The notes under the pieces are model-generated. The model did no database searches. It was not told where the DNA came from and saw nothing but the letters and a program-made list of their open reading frames with translations. The position numbers were made by a program, and so were the translations under genes. 64,000 nucleotides of DNA from Nitrosomonadales bacterium (GTDB lineage Bacteria > Pseudomonadota > Gammaproteobacteria > Burkholderiales > Gallionellaceae). Within the stretch, counting starts at the first letter, position 1. Each line of letters opens with the position of its first letter. The stretch covers positions 1-64,000 of the forward strand of contig JAHFQY010000009.1 of assembly GCA_023259065.1 (NCBI GenBank), given 5' to 3'. This document shows positions 57,280 to 64,000 of the stretch, one piece after another.

Positions 57280-58443
57280 TTAATTGAGAGCGTGTCGCGC
57301 CAGCAGTTTTTTCAGCGGCGTGAAGCGATTGGTAAAAGCGAGCCCCAGATTGCGCAGCGTGCGCAGCAGCGGGTCATGGTTGACGAACAGGTGCTTCAAG
57401 GCATCGGTGGTGAGCTGCATGGAGAGTATGTCCTCGCGCCGTGCGCGCTCGTAGCGGCGCAGCAGATGGGTAGCGCCGCAATCGCTTTGCGCACCGCGCT
57501 GGATCAGCACCTGCGCCAGCTCGCGCGCATCGCGGAAGCCCAGATTCACCCCTTGCCCGGCCAGCGGGTGCACATTGTGCGCGGCGTCTCCCACCAGTGC
57601 CAGGCGCGGGGCGGTGATGTGCGGCAGGTTGAGCACGCGCAGCGGGAAGGCGGCAGGCGGGGTGACCAGTTTCAGTTCGCCCAGCGTGTGCTGCGAGGCG
57701 GCGGCCACCTGTGCGCACAGCTCATCATGCGGCAGCGCCAGCAGCGCGGCAGACTGCTCCGGGCTGACCGACCACACCATCGACACCATCTGCCCGGGCA
57801 GTGGCAGCAAGGCCAGTATGCCCTCGGGCTGAAACCACTGGAAGGCGGTGCCGCGATGATTTTTTTCGATGCTGAAATTGGCAACCACGCCGTGCTGCTG
57901 GTATGGCGTGGGCGAGGCGCTGATGCCGGCCTGCTGGCGCACCCAGGAGTCGCGCCCGTCGGCGCCCACGATCAGTTTGGCGCGTATCTCGCGCCCGTCT
58001 TCCAGTTGCAATAGTGCCGCATCTTCCTGCCAGCGCAGGCTGGCGCAGCGCGCCGGGTTGAGCAGGGTGAGGTTGTCCTGCACGCGCAGTTCCTGCCACA
58101 GGGCCTGCAACAGCAAACGGTTTTCCAGAATAAAGGTGAGTTCGGGTGCGCCTATCTGGTAGGCGCTGAAATCCAGTTCGGACTCATCATCACCAAACAC
58201 GCGCATCTGCTCCACGGCCTGCACGCGGCTCATGTCCAGGTGCTGCCAGGCGCCGCAGGCCGAGAGAAACGCCGCGTTGCCGGGCGTCACCGCGTAGATG
58301 CGGCTATCCCAGCCGGCTACAGATGCAGAGGTCGGCATGGCCTGGCCTTCCACCAGCGCAACGCTGAGGCCGCTGGGCTTGAGCGCGGCAGCCAGGCTGG
58401 CGCCAACCAGGCCGCCGCCGATGATGACTACATCAAAATCCAT
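57280..58443 (-). CDS. UbiH/UbiF/COQ6-family FAD hydroxylase
   Basis: The 387-residue flavoprotein monooxygenase has the FAD-binding IIGGGLVGASLAAAL at the start, VGADGRDSWVRQ in the middle and the family's late GDAAHNVHPLAGQGVNLGF. It hydroxylates the ring in ubiquinone synthesis. Which ring position it acts on (UbiH, UbiI, UbiF or broad UbiM-like) cannot be decided from the sequence. The gene heads a short operon with dsbC. Confidence 0.9.
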   Translation of the reverse strand: MDFDVVIIGGGLVGASLAAALKPSGLSVALVEGQAMPTSASVAGWDSRIYAVTPGNAAFLSACGAWQHLDMSRVQAVEQMRVFGDDESELDFSAYQIGAPELTFILENRLLLQALWQELRVQDNLTLLNPARCASLRWQEDAALLQLEDGREIRAKLIVGADGRDSWVRQQAGISASPTPYQQHGVVANFSIEKNHRGTAFQWFQPEGILALLPLPGQMVSMVWSVSPEQSAALLALPHDELCAQVAAASQHTLGELKLVTPPAAFPLRVLNLPHITAPRLALVGDAAHNVHPLAGQGVNLGFRDARELAQVLIQRGAQSDCGATHLLRRYERARREDILSMQLTTDALKHLFVNHDPLLRTLRNLGLAFTNRFTPLKKLLARHALN

Positions 58444-58653
58444 AAGGGATGGGGCATATTAGAAGAGGTAAATATTGCGTAAATGATAGCACAGGGGGCG
58501 GGCGGGCTTTCTGTGCCGCGCAGCTTTCCGATGAGTGGTCAGTATGCGTTAACTAGCGTCGATAAACCGTGAATTCCCGTCAATTTTATTTCCTGCGGAT
58601 TGGGATACCGGACTCCCGAAATGCTCGTCACGAGTGAAATATATAAATGATAG
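58444..58653. other. Intergenic region upstream of dusB
   Basis: About 210 bases between divergent genes, with no gene and no long palindrome. The promoter for dusB-fis lies at its right end (58654-58683). I see nothing else to report. Confidence 0.4.
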
Positions 58654-58683
58654 TTAGCATGCCTATTCTGCTTCATTTATAAT
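58654..58683 (+). promoter_or_regulatory. dusB-fis promoter
   Basis: TTAGCA (58654-58659) and TATAAT (58678-58683) are 18 bases apart, 26 bases before dusB. GCCGCC follows the -10 box, a G+C-rich discriminator of the kind that makes fis promoters sensitive to ppGpp in other bacteria. Confidence 0.5.
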
Positions 58684-58708
58684 CGCCGCCCCCCGTTGGA
58701 TAATCAAA

Positions 58709-59716
58709 ATGCATATCGGTCCCTACCAGCTCAAGAATAATCTGATCGTCGCACCCATGGCGGGCGTGACGGACAGGCCATTCCGCATGCTGTGCAAGAG
58801 CATGGGCGCGGGCATGGCGGTGTCCGAGATGGTGGCCTCCAATTCGCTGCTGTACGGCTCCGAGAAGACCAAGCGCCGCGCCAACCATGAAGGCGAGGCC
58901 GATCCGATCTCGGTGCAGATACTCGGCACCGATCCCGAGATGATGGCGCGTGCCGCCAAGCACAATGTGGATGCGGGGGCGCAGATCATCGACATCAACA
59001 TGGGCTGTCCGGCCAAGAAAATTTGCAACGTCATGGCCGGCTCGGCCCTGATGCAGAATGAAAAATTGGTGGCGCAGATACTGGAAGCGGTGGTGGGCGC
59101 GGTGAATGTGCCGGTAACGCTGAAGACGCGCACCGGCTGGGACAAGGCTCATCGCAATGCCATCAATATCGCGAAGATCGCCGAATCCAGCGGCATCCAG
59201 GCGCTGGCCATCCACGGCCGTACGCGCGCCTGCGGCTACACCGGCGATGCAGAATACGAAACCATCGCGGCGGTGAAAGCCGAAATAAAAATTCCCCTGA
59301 TCGCCAACGGCGACATCACCACACCGGAAAAAGCCAAATTCGTGCTGGAACAAACCGGCGCCGATGCGGTGATGATAGGTCGTGCCGCGCAGGGGCGGCC
59401 GTGGCTGTTCCGCGAGATCGAGCATTTCATCAGCACCGGCGAGCACCTGCCGCCGCCTTCCGTGGCGGAGATCCAGCGCGTGCTGGTGCTGCACATGCAC
59501 GACTTGTACGACTTCTACGGTGAACACACCGGCACACGCGTGGCCCGCAAGCATATCTCCTGGTATACGCGCGGCCTGCCCGGATCGGCACAATTCCGCC
59601 ATCACATGAACGAGCTGCCCAGCAGCGCCGAGCAGATGATGGCAGTGCGGGATTTTTTTGATGAACAGTTGCAGCGCGGGGAACACCTGCAATACGGTGA
59701 GGAGCTGGCAGCATGA
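58709..59716 (+). CDS. dusB: tRNA-dihydrouridine synthase B
   Basis: The 335-residue flavoenzyme reduces uridines in the tRNA D-loop. It has MAGVTDRPFRMLCKSMGAGM, the catalytic Cys in DINMGCPAKKICNVMAGSAL and the phosphate-binding MIGRAAQGRPWLFREIEHF. It overlaps fis by 4 bp, an arrangement kept in many gamma- and betaproteobacteria, where dusB is translated from the fis operon. Confidence 0.95.
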   Translation: MHIGPYQLKNNLIVAPMAGVTDRPFRMLCKSMGAGMAVSEMVASNSLLYGSEKTKRRANHEGEADPISVQILGTDPEMMARAAKHNVDAGAQIIDINMGCPAKKICNVMAGSALMQNEKLVAQILEAVVGAVNVPVTLKTRTGWDKAHRNAINIAKIAESSGIQALAIHGRTRACGYTGDAEYETIAAVKAEIKIPLIANGDITTPEKAKFVLEQTGADAVMIGRAAQGRPWLFREIEHFISTGEHLPPPSVAEIQRVLVLHMHDLYDFYGEHTGTRVARKHISWYTRGLPGSAQFRHHMNELPSSAEQMMAVRDFFDEQLQRGEHLQYGEELAA

Positions 59717-59973
59717 ATATGGGATGTGAATGCATGCAGGAAGAAAATGAAATTGCGCGCTACGTGCGCAAGGCAGTAAACGAATATTTCAAGGACCTGG
59801 ACGGCGAAGAGCCCTCCTGCGCCATGTTCAACATGGTGATGAACTGCGTGGAAAAGCCGCTGATCGAGACCGTGCTGATCCATGCCGAAGGCAACCAGAC
59901 GCGCGCGGCCGAGTTGCTGGGCATCAACCGCAATACCCTGCGCAAGAAGATCCAGGAACACGGCATCAAATAA
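59713..59973 (+). CDS. fis: DNA-binding protein Fis
   Basis: The 86-residue protein ends with the Fis helix-turn-helix (NQTRAAELLGINRNTLRKKI). Fis is a nucleoid protein that acts on rRNA and tRNA promoters and DNA topology. It overlaps the dusB stop by 4 bp. Its N-terminal part differs from the enteric protein, as in other betaproteobacteria. purH follows after 30 bp, so growth-related purine synthesis may be read from the same transcript. Confidence 0.93.
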   Translation: MNMGCECMQEENEIARYVRKAVNEYFKDLDGEEPSCAMFNMVMNCVEKPLIETVLIHAEGNQTRAAELLGINRNTLRKKIQEHGIK

Positions 59974-60003
59974 TCTTTCAATCTAACGGACAGGATGTAA
60001 AAC

Positions 60004-61572
60004 ATGGCAGCCATCAAACAAGCCCTCATCAGCGTCTCCGATAAAACCGGCGTGCTCGAGTTCGCCAAAGGACTGCATGCACAGGGTGTGAAGATCCTTT
60101 CCACCGGCGGCACCGCCAAGCTGCTCGCCGACAACGGCGTGCCGGTGACCGAGGTGGCTGACTACACCGGCTTCCCCGAGATGCTGGATGGCCGTGTTAA
60201 AACCCTGCAGCCGAAAATCCACGGCGGCATCCTGGCGCGGCGCGACCTGCCCGAGCACATGGCCACCCTCAAGCAGCACAACATTCCCACCATCGACCTG
60301 GTGTGCGTGAACCTGTATCCGTTCAGCGCCACCATTGCCAAGCCGAACTGCACCTTTGAAGACGCCATCGAGAACATCGACATCGGTGGCCCCGCCATGG
60401 TGCGCTCTGCCGCCAAGAACCACGCGCATGTGGCCATCGTCACCGATGCCGCCGACTACGGCAAAATCCTCGCCGAGATGAAAGCCAGCGGCGGCGCGGT
60501 CAGCGCCAAGACGCGTGTCGAGCTGGCCAAGAAAGCTTTCTCGCATACCGCAGCCTACGATGGCACCATCAGCAACTACCTCACCGCATTGGCGGAGGAT
60601 GGCAGCAAGCAGCAATTCCCGGAAGTGATCAACTTCCAGTTCGGCAAGGCGCAAGCCATGCGTTACGGCGAGAACCCGCATCAGGGCGCCGCGTTCTATG
60701 TGGAGACGGATGCCAAGGAAGCCTCGATTGCCACCGCGCGCCAGCTGCAGGGCAAGGAGCTGTCCTACAACAACATCGGCGATGCCGATGCCGCGCTGGA
60801 GTGCGTCAAGCAATTCGACGGCGCACCCGCCTGTGTCATCGTCAAGCACGCCAATCCGTGCGGCGTGGCCATTGGCAAGGATATGCTGGAAGCCTATGAC
60901 CGCGCCTACAAGACCGACCCGGAATCTGCCTTCGGCGGCATCATCGCCTTCAATGGCGAGCTGGATGCCAAGACTGCCGCTGCCATTGTCGAGCGCCAAT
61001 TTGTGGAAGTGATCATTGCACCCAAGGTATCCAAGGCGGCGAGCGACATCGTGGCGGCCAAGAAAAATGTGCGCCTGCTTGAATGCGGCCAGTGGCCGAA
61101 TGAGCCGGCCCTGCGCATGGATTTCAAGCGCGTCACCGGTGGTTTATTGGTGCAGCACGCCGACCTTGAGCTCTACAACGAACTCAAGGTGGTGTCCAAG
61201 CGCAAGCCCACCGAAGCCGAAATGGCCGACCTGCTGTTTGCCTGGCGCATTGCCAAATTCGTCAAATCCAATGCGATCGTGTATGCCAAGGGCAACATGA
61301 CCATAGGCGTGGGCGCGGGACAGATGAGCCGCATCAACTCGGCACGCATTGCGGGAATCAAGGCAGAGCATGCAGGCCTGAAAGTGGAAGGTTCAGTCAT
61401 GTCTTCCGACGCCTTCTTCCCCTTCCGCGACGGTATCGACGCTGCGGCAAAAGCCGGCATCGCTGCAGTGATCCAGCCCGGCGGCTCGATGCGCGATGAA
61501 GAAGTGATTGCCGCTGCGGATGAACACGGCATGGCCATGGTGTTTACCGGCATGCGTCATTTCAGACATTAA
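60004..61572 (+). CDS. purH: Bifunctional AICAR transformylase/IMP cyclohydrolase
   Basis: The 522-residue enzyme makes the last two steps to IMP. The N-terminal MGS-like IMP cyclohydrolase domain ([20 protein letters not shown]) is followed by the transformylase, with the catalytic Lys-His in [15 protein letters not shown] and a late [14 protein letters not shown]. It ends GMRHFRH. purD follows after 124 bp across a palindromic repeat. Confidence 0.97.
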   Translation: MAAIKQALISVSDKTGVLEFAKGLHAQGVKILSTGGTAKLLADNGVPVTEVADYTGFPEMLDGRVKTLQPKIHGGILARRDLPEHMATLKQHNIPTIDLVCVNLYPFSATIAKPNCTFEDAIENIDIGGPAMVRSAAKNHAHVAIVTDAADYGKILAEMKASGGAVSAKTRVELAKKAFSHTAAYDGTISNYLTALAEDGSKQQFPEVINFQFGKAQAMRYGENPHQGAAFYVETDAKEASIATARQLQGKELSYNNIGDADAALECVKQFDGAPACVIVKHANPCGVAIGKDMLEAYDRAYKTDPESAFGGIIAFNGELDAKTAAAIVERQFVEVIIAPKVSKAASDIVAAKKNVRLLECGQWPNEPALRMDFKRVTGGLLVQHADLELYNELKVVSKRKPTEAEMADLLFAWRIAKFVKSNAIVYAKGNMTIGVGAGQMSRINSARIAGIKAEHAGLKVEGSVMSSDAFFPFRDGIDAAAKAGIAAVIQPGGSMRDEEVIAAADEHGMAMVFTGMRHFRH

Positions 61573-61580
61573 TATCAAAC

Positions 61581-61673
61581 GCGTGATAAGCAATGGGTGA
61601 TAGGTAAAATCACCGCGAATTAATCCTCGCAGCAGCGAGAAGAATATTACTTCTCACCTGTCACTTTTCACGC
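61581..61673. repeat. Palindromic element between purH and purD
   Basis: GCGTGATAAGCAATGGGTGA on the left is answered by the imperfect complement TCACCTGTCACTTTTCACGC on the right, around a small perfect hairpin CTCGC-AGCA-GCGAG. The element is followed by T6, so it could also stop transcription. Non-coding. Confidence 0.6.
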
Positions 61674-61696
61674 ATTTTTTATCACGGATTCAAATT

Positions 61697-63016
61697 ATGA
61701 AGATTCTCGTTGTAGGTTCTGGTGGTCGTGAGCACGCGCTGGCGTGGCGTTTGGCGCAGGGTGCGCGGGTGCAGAAGGTGTATGTTGCACCGGGCAATGC
61801 TGGCACCGCGCTGGAAGATGGCGTGGAAAACCTGCCCATTACCTCCATTCCCGAGCTGCTGGCTTTTGCCAAAAACGAAAATATCCACTTCACTGTGGTC
61901 GGGCCGGAAGCGCCTTTGGCTGAGGGCATCGTCGATGCCTTCCGCGCCGGGGGGCAGGCGATCTTTGGCCCCACCAGGGCGGCAGCGCAGCTGGAATCCT
62001 CCAAGGATTTCGCCAAGCGCTTTATGGTGCGCCACAACATTCCCACCGCGTTTTATGAAACCTTCAGCGATATCGCAAACGCAAAAGCCTATGTCGAAAA
62101 GCATGGCGCACCCATCGTGGTGAAGGCCGATGGTCTGGCCGCAGGCAAGGGTGTGGTGGTGGCGATGAGCAAGGCAGAAGCCTTTGCCGCCATCGACATG
62201 ATGTTGTCCGGCAACAAGGTCGAATCACACCCCGAGCCGCACCGCCGCGCTGATGATGTGGATACCGAGCCTGCCAGCGCACGCGTGGTGATAGAGGAAT
62301 TCCTCGAAGGCGAAGAAGCCAGCTTCATCGTCATGGTAGACGGCAAGAATGTATTGCCGCTGGCTACCAGCCAGGACCACAAGCGCCTCAAGGATGCAGA
62401 CCAGGGCCCCAACACCGGCGGCATGGGCGCCTACTCGCCGGCGCCGGTGATCACTCCCACACTGCATGCACGCGCACTGCGCGAAGTGATCAACCCCGTA
62501 GTGCAGGGCATGGAAAAAGAAGGCATCACCTACACCGGCTTCCTCTATGCCGGCCTGATGATCTCGCCCGATGGCGGGATCAAGGTGCTGGAATTCAACT
62601 GCCGCATGGGCGACCCGGAAACCCAGCCCATCATGATGCGCCTGAAGACAGACTTCTCCATCATGGTCGAGCACGCCATTGCCGGCACGCTCAACAAGAT
62701 AGACGTGGATTGGGACATTCGTGCGGCCTTGGGTTACGTGATGGCCGCCGCCAACTATCCGGAGACGCCGCGCAAGGGCGATGAAATCACCGGCCTGCCA
62801 AAGTCTGAAGATGATGCGCATGTGTTCCACGCCGGCACCACACTGAAGGATGGCAAGGTCGTCACCAATGGCGGGCGCGTGCTGTGCGTCACCGCGCTGG
62901 GCGGCAACGTCTCGGCTGCGCAGCGCCGCGCTTACCAGTTTGGCGAGTCCATCAACTTCAGCGGCATGCAGATACGCACCGACATCGGCTACCGCGCCAT
63001 CAATCACAGGAAGTAA
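61697..63016 (+). CDS. purD: Phosphoribosylamine-glycine ligase
   Basis: This ATP-grasp enzyme joins glycine to phosphoribosylamine. The 439-residue product has VVGSGGREHALAWRLAQ at the start, ATP-grasp blocks PIVVKADGLAAGKGVVVA and RVVIEEFLEGEEASFIVM, and GPNTGGMGAYSPAPVIT. Between the first two there is an extra charged stretch (SHPEPHRRADDVDTEPA, about residues 176-192) where most PurD proteins have a short loop. It is a little longer than the usual 425-430 residues. Confidence 0.96.
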   Translation: MKILVVGSGGREHALAWRLAQGARVQKVYVAPGNAGTALEDGVENLPITSIPELLAFAKNENIHFTVVGPEAPLAEGIVDAFRAGGQAIFGPTRAAAQLESSKDFAKRFMVRHNIPTAFYETFSDIANAKAYVEKHGAPIVVKADGLAAGKGVVVAMSKAEAFAAIDMMLSGNKVESHPEPHRRADDVDTEPASARVVIEEFLEGEEASFIVMVDGKNVLPLATSQDHKRLKDADQGPNTGGMGAYSPAPVITPTLHARALREVINPVVQGMEKEGITYTGFLYAGLMISPDGGIKVLEFNCRMGDPETQPIMMRLKTDFSIMVEHAIAGTLNKIDVDWDIRAALGYVMAAANYPETPRKGDEITGLPKSEDDAHVFHAGTTLKDGKVVTNGGRVLCVTALGGNVSAAQRRAYQFGESINFSGMQIRTDIGYRAINHRK

Positions 63017-63021
63017 CCAGC

Positions 63022-63083
63022 ACCCTCTCCCGCGCTATCGCGCTCCCCTCTCCCGCTTGCGGGAGAGGGGTTGGGGAGAGGGT
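63022..63083. repeat. CCCTCTCCC-type palindromic repeat
   Basis: ACCCTCTCCC (63022-63031) pairs with GGGAGAGGGT (63074-63083), and an inner CCCCTCTCCCG-CTTG-CGGGAGAGGGG stem lies between. The sequence resembles a widespread proteobacterial palindrome. It lies between purD and tsaC. Confidence 0.75.
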
Positions 63084-63103
63084 TATTGTTCGGAGAGACT
63101 TGC

Positions 63104-63661
63104 TTGCTTCGTTCTGACTTTTCCACCCGATGCATTGCCGCTCATCTCAGGCGCGGCGGCCTTGTCGCCTATCCCACGGAATATTGCTACGGCCTCGGCT
63201 GTGATCCGCGCAACCGCACTGCCGTCAAGCGCCTGCTCAAATTAAAATCCCGCCCGCAATACAAGGGCCTGATCCTTATCGCCGGGAAATATCAGCAGCT
63301 CACCCGTTTCCTTCTACCCATCACACCAGCGCAGCAAGACCAGCTGTGTGCAGACGGCGCGCAGGCCATCACCTACCTGATGCCGGTAAAACAAAGCACC
63401 CCGCGCTGGCTGCGCGGCATGCACCCCACCCTGGCCGTGCGCATCACCGCGCACTCGGGTGCTGCTTCACTGTGCAACGGACTCGATATGGCACTGGTTT
63501 CCACCAGCGCCAACCGCAGCGGCGCGCAGCCCGTGCGCACCTATGCAGAATGCCTGCGTCAGTTCGGCAAAGAAGTGAAGGTGTTGCCGGGCCGCGTGGG
63601 CAAGCGCAAAAAACCATCCACGATACGCGCATGGGGCGATGGTAAAATCGTGCGCAAATAA
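63104..63661 (+). CDS. tsaC: Threonylcarbamoyladenylate synthase, TsaC/YrdC family
   Basis: TsaC makes threonylcarbamoyl-AMP for the t6A37 base of tRNAs that read ANN codons. The sequence has LVAYPTEYCYGLGCDPRN, KSRPQYKGLILIAG and the late LVSTSANRSG, which form the nucleotide and threonine pocket. TTG at 63104 is chosen as the start because GGAGAG lies six bases before it, giving 185 residues, close to the E. coli 190; TTG at 63071 would lie inside the repeat. hemF follows. Confidence 0.9.
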   Translation: MLRSDFSTRCIAAHLRRGGLVAYPTEYCYGLGCDPRNRTAVKRLLKLKSRPQYKGLILIAGKYQQLTRFLLPITPAQQDQLCADGAQAITYLMPVKQSTPRWLRGMHPTLAVRITAHSGAASLCNGLDMALVSTSANRSGAQPVRTYAECLRQFGKEVKVLPGRVGKRKKPSTIRAWGDGKIVRK

Positions 63662-63674
63662 TTGTAAATGGTCA

Positions 63675-63725
63675 TTGTAGGAGCGGCTCTTAGCCGCGAT
63701 TCGCACGCAGGGCGTGCTCCTACAA
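63675..63725. repeat. TTGTAGGAGC palindromic repeat
   Basis: TTGTAGGAGC (63675-63684) and GCTCCTACAA (63716-63725) are perfect 10-bp inverted repeats with an inner GCGGCT/AGCCGC pair. The motif is a common short palindrome in proteobacteria. It lies between tsaC and hemF. Confidence 0.75.
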
Positions 63726-63773
63726 AAGTTCATCGCTCAATAGGAAAGATAAAATTAAGCAAAGGGATTTAAC

Positions 63774-64000
63774 ATGGATAGCGCCGCAGTCAAAACCTAC
63801 CTGCTCGATCTGCAGGACCGCATCGTCACAGGCCTGGAGCAAGTGGACGGCAAACCATTTCTGCGCGACAAGTGGACGCGCGCCACCGGCTCGGGCGGTA
63901 TCGGCAAGGGCGAGGGCATCAGCTGCATCATCGAGGAAGGCAATGTGATCGAGCGCGGCGGCGTCGCCTTTTCACATGTGCAGGGCGACAAGATGCCGGC
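63774..64000 (+). CDS. hemF: Coproporphyrinogen III oxidase, aerobic (5' part)
   Basis: The gene starts with ATG at 63774 after AAAGGGATT and runs off the window. The 75 visible codons include [18 protein letters not shown], a conserved [20 protein letters not shown] and [15 protein letters not shown], which match the N-terminus of the oxygen-dependent HemF. It oxidises coproporphyrinogen III in aerobic haem synthesis. With hemA and hemCDXY it gives the window a strong haem theme. Confidence 0.9.
   Translation, partial: MDSAAVKTYLLDLQDRIVTGLEQVDGKPFLRDKWTRATGSGGIGKGEGISCIIEEGNVIERGGVAFSHVQGDKMP

Overview
The window is ordinary chromosome from a betaproteobacterium. Gene content and order point to the Nitrosomonadales, perhaps Gallionellaceae-like: metK-ahcY-holin-metF, hemA-prfA-prmC-grxD, argH next to an algZ/algR pair, ppc beside hemCDXY, rpe-gph-trpE-trpG-trpD, and dusB-fis-purH. 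The family-level placement is an inference from synteny, since no 16S gene is present. Nearly all genes are housekeeping and closely packed. There is no prophage, IS transposase, CRISPR array or obvious island.

Layout. 1-590: start of a gene that leaves the window, behind a structured leader and an intergenic repeat. 591-1680: a RelE/ParE-type toxin, its antitoxin and a YhcH-family protein, all overlapping by 4 bp behind a palindromic operator. 1704-7530: tRNA hydroxylation (trhP) and the activated methyl cycle (metF, ahcY, metK), with S-adenosylhomocysteine riboswitches before both ahcY and metK. 7644-11043: two lipid A acyltransferases and ubiD. 11103-13092: three related small outer-membrane beta-barrel genes, two with duplicated promoter/operator units. 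13260-16729: dacB, bioA and a double-CDGSH iron-sulfur protein. 16782-19139: groESL behind sigma-32-like and CIRCE elements, then tRNA-Phe. 19271-25600: a CHASE2 cyclase, a 1258-residue secreted NHL/Fn3/transglutaminase-like/TPR protein and a small exported protein. 25771-32768: hemA, prfA, prmC, grxD, argH and the LytS/LytTR-type pair. 32986-39481: a large multi-PAS sensor kinase and an REC-PP2C-REC-PAS-GGDEF-EAL protein, preceded by an overlapping 65-residue ORF. 39862-46736: ppc and hemCDXY. 46910-53496: a 2Fe-2S flavin reductase, a YeeZ-like protein, trpDGE, gph and rpe. 53662-58443: apaG, a methyltransferase, mltA, a rhodanese with a palindromic operator, dsbC and a ubiquinone hydroxylase. 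58709-64000: dusB-fis, purH, purD, tsaC and the start of hemF.

How it works together. Haem synthesis is well represented (hemA, hemC, hemD, hemX, hemY, hemF), as are ubiquinone steps (ubiD, a UbiH-like enzyme), which fits respiration rich in cytochromes. The methyl-cycle genes form one minus-strand run under SAH sensing. The two large signalling loci are the least ordinary parts.

The intergenic regions carry at least six families of palindromic dispersed repeats. One family has four copies and another has two, and one repeat-like segment sits in frame inside a gene. The best candidates for undescribed biology are the CHASE2/NHL/transglutaminase locus, the phosphatase/c-di-GMP fusion with its kinase and small ORF, and the SAH riboswitch in front of metK.
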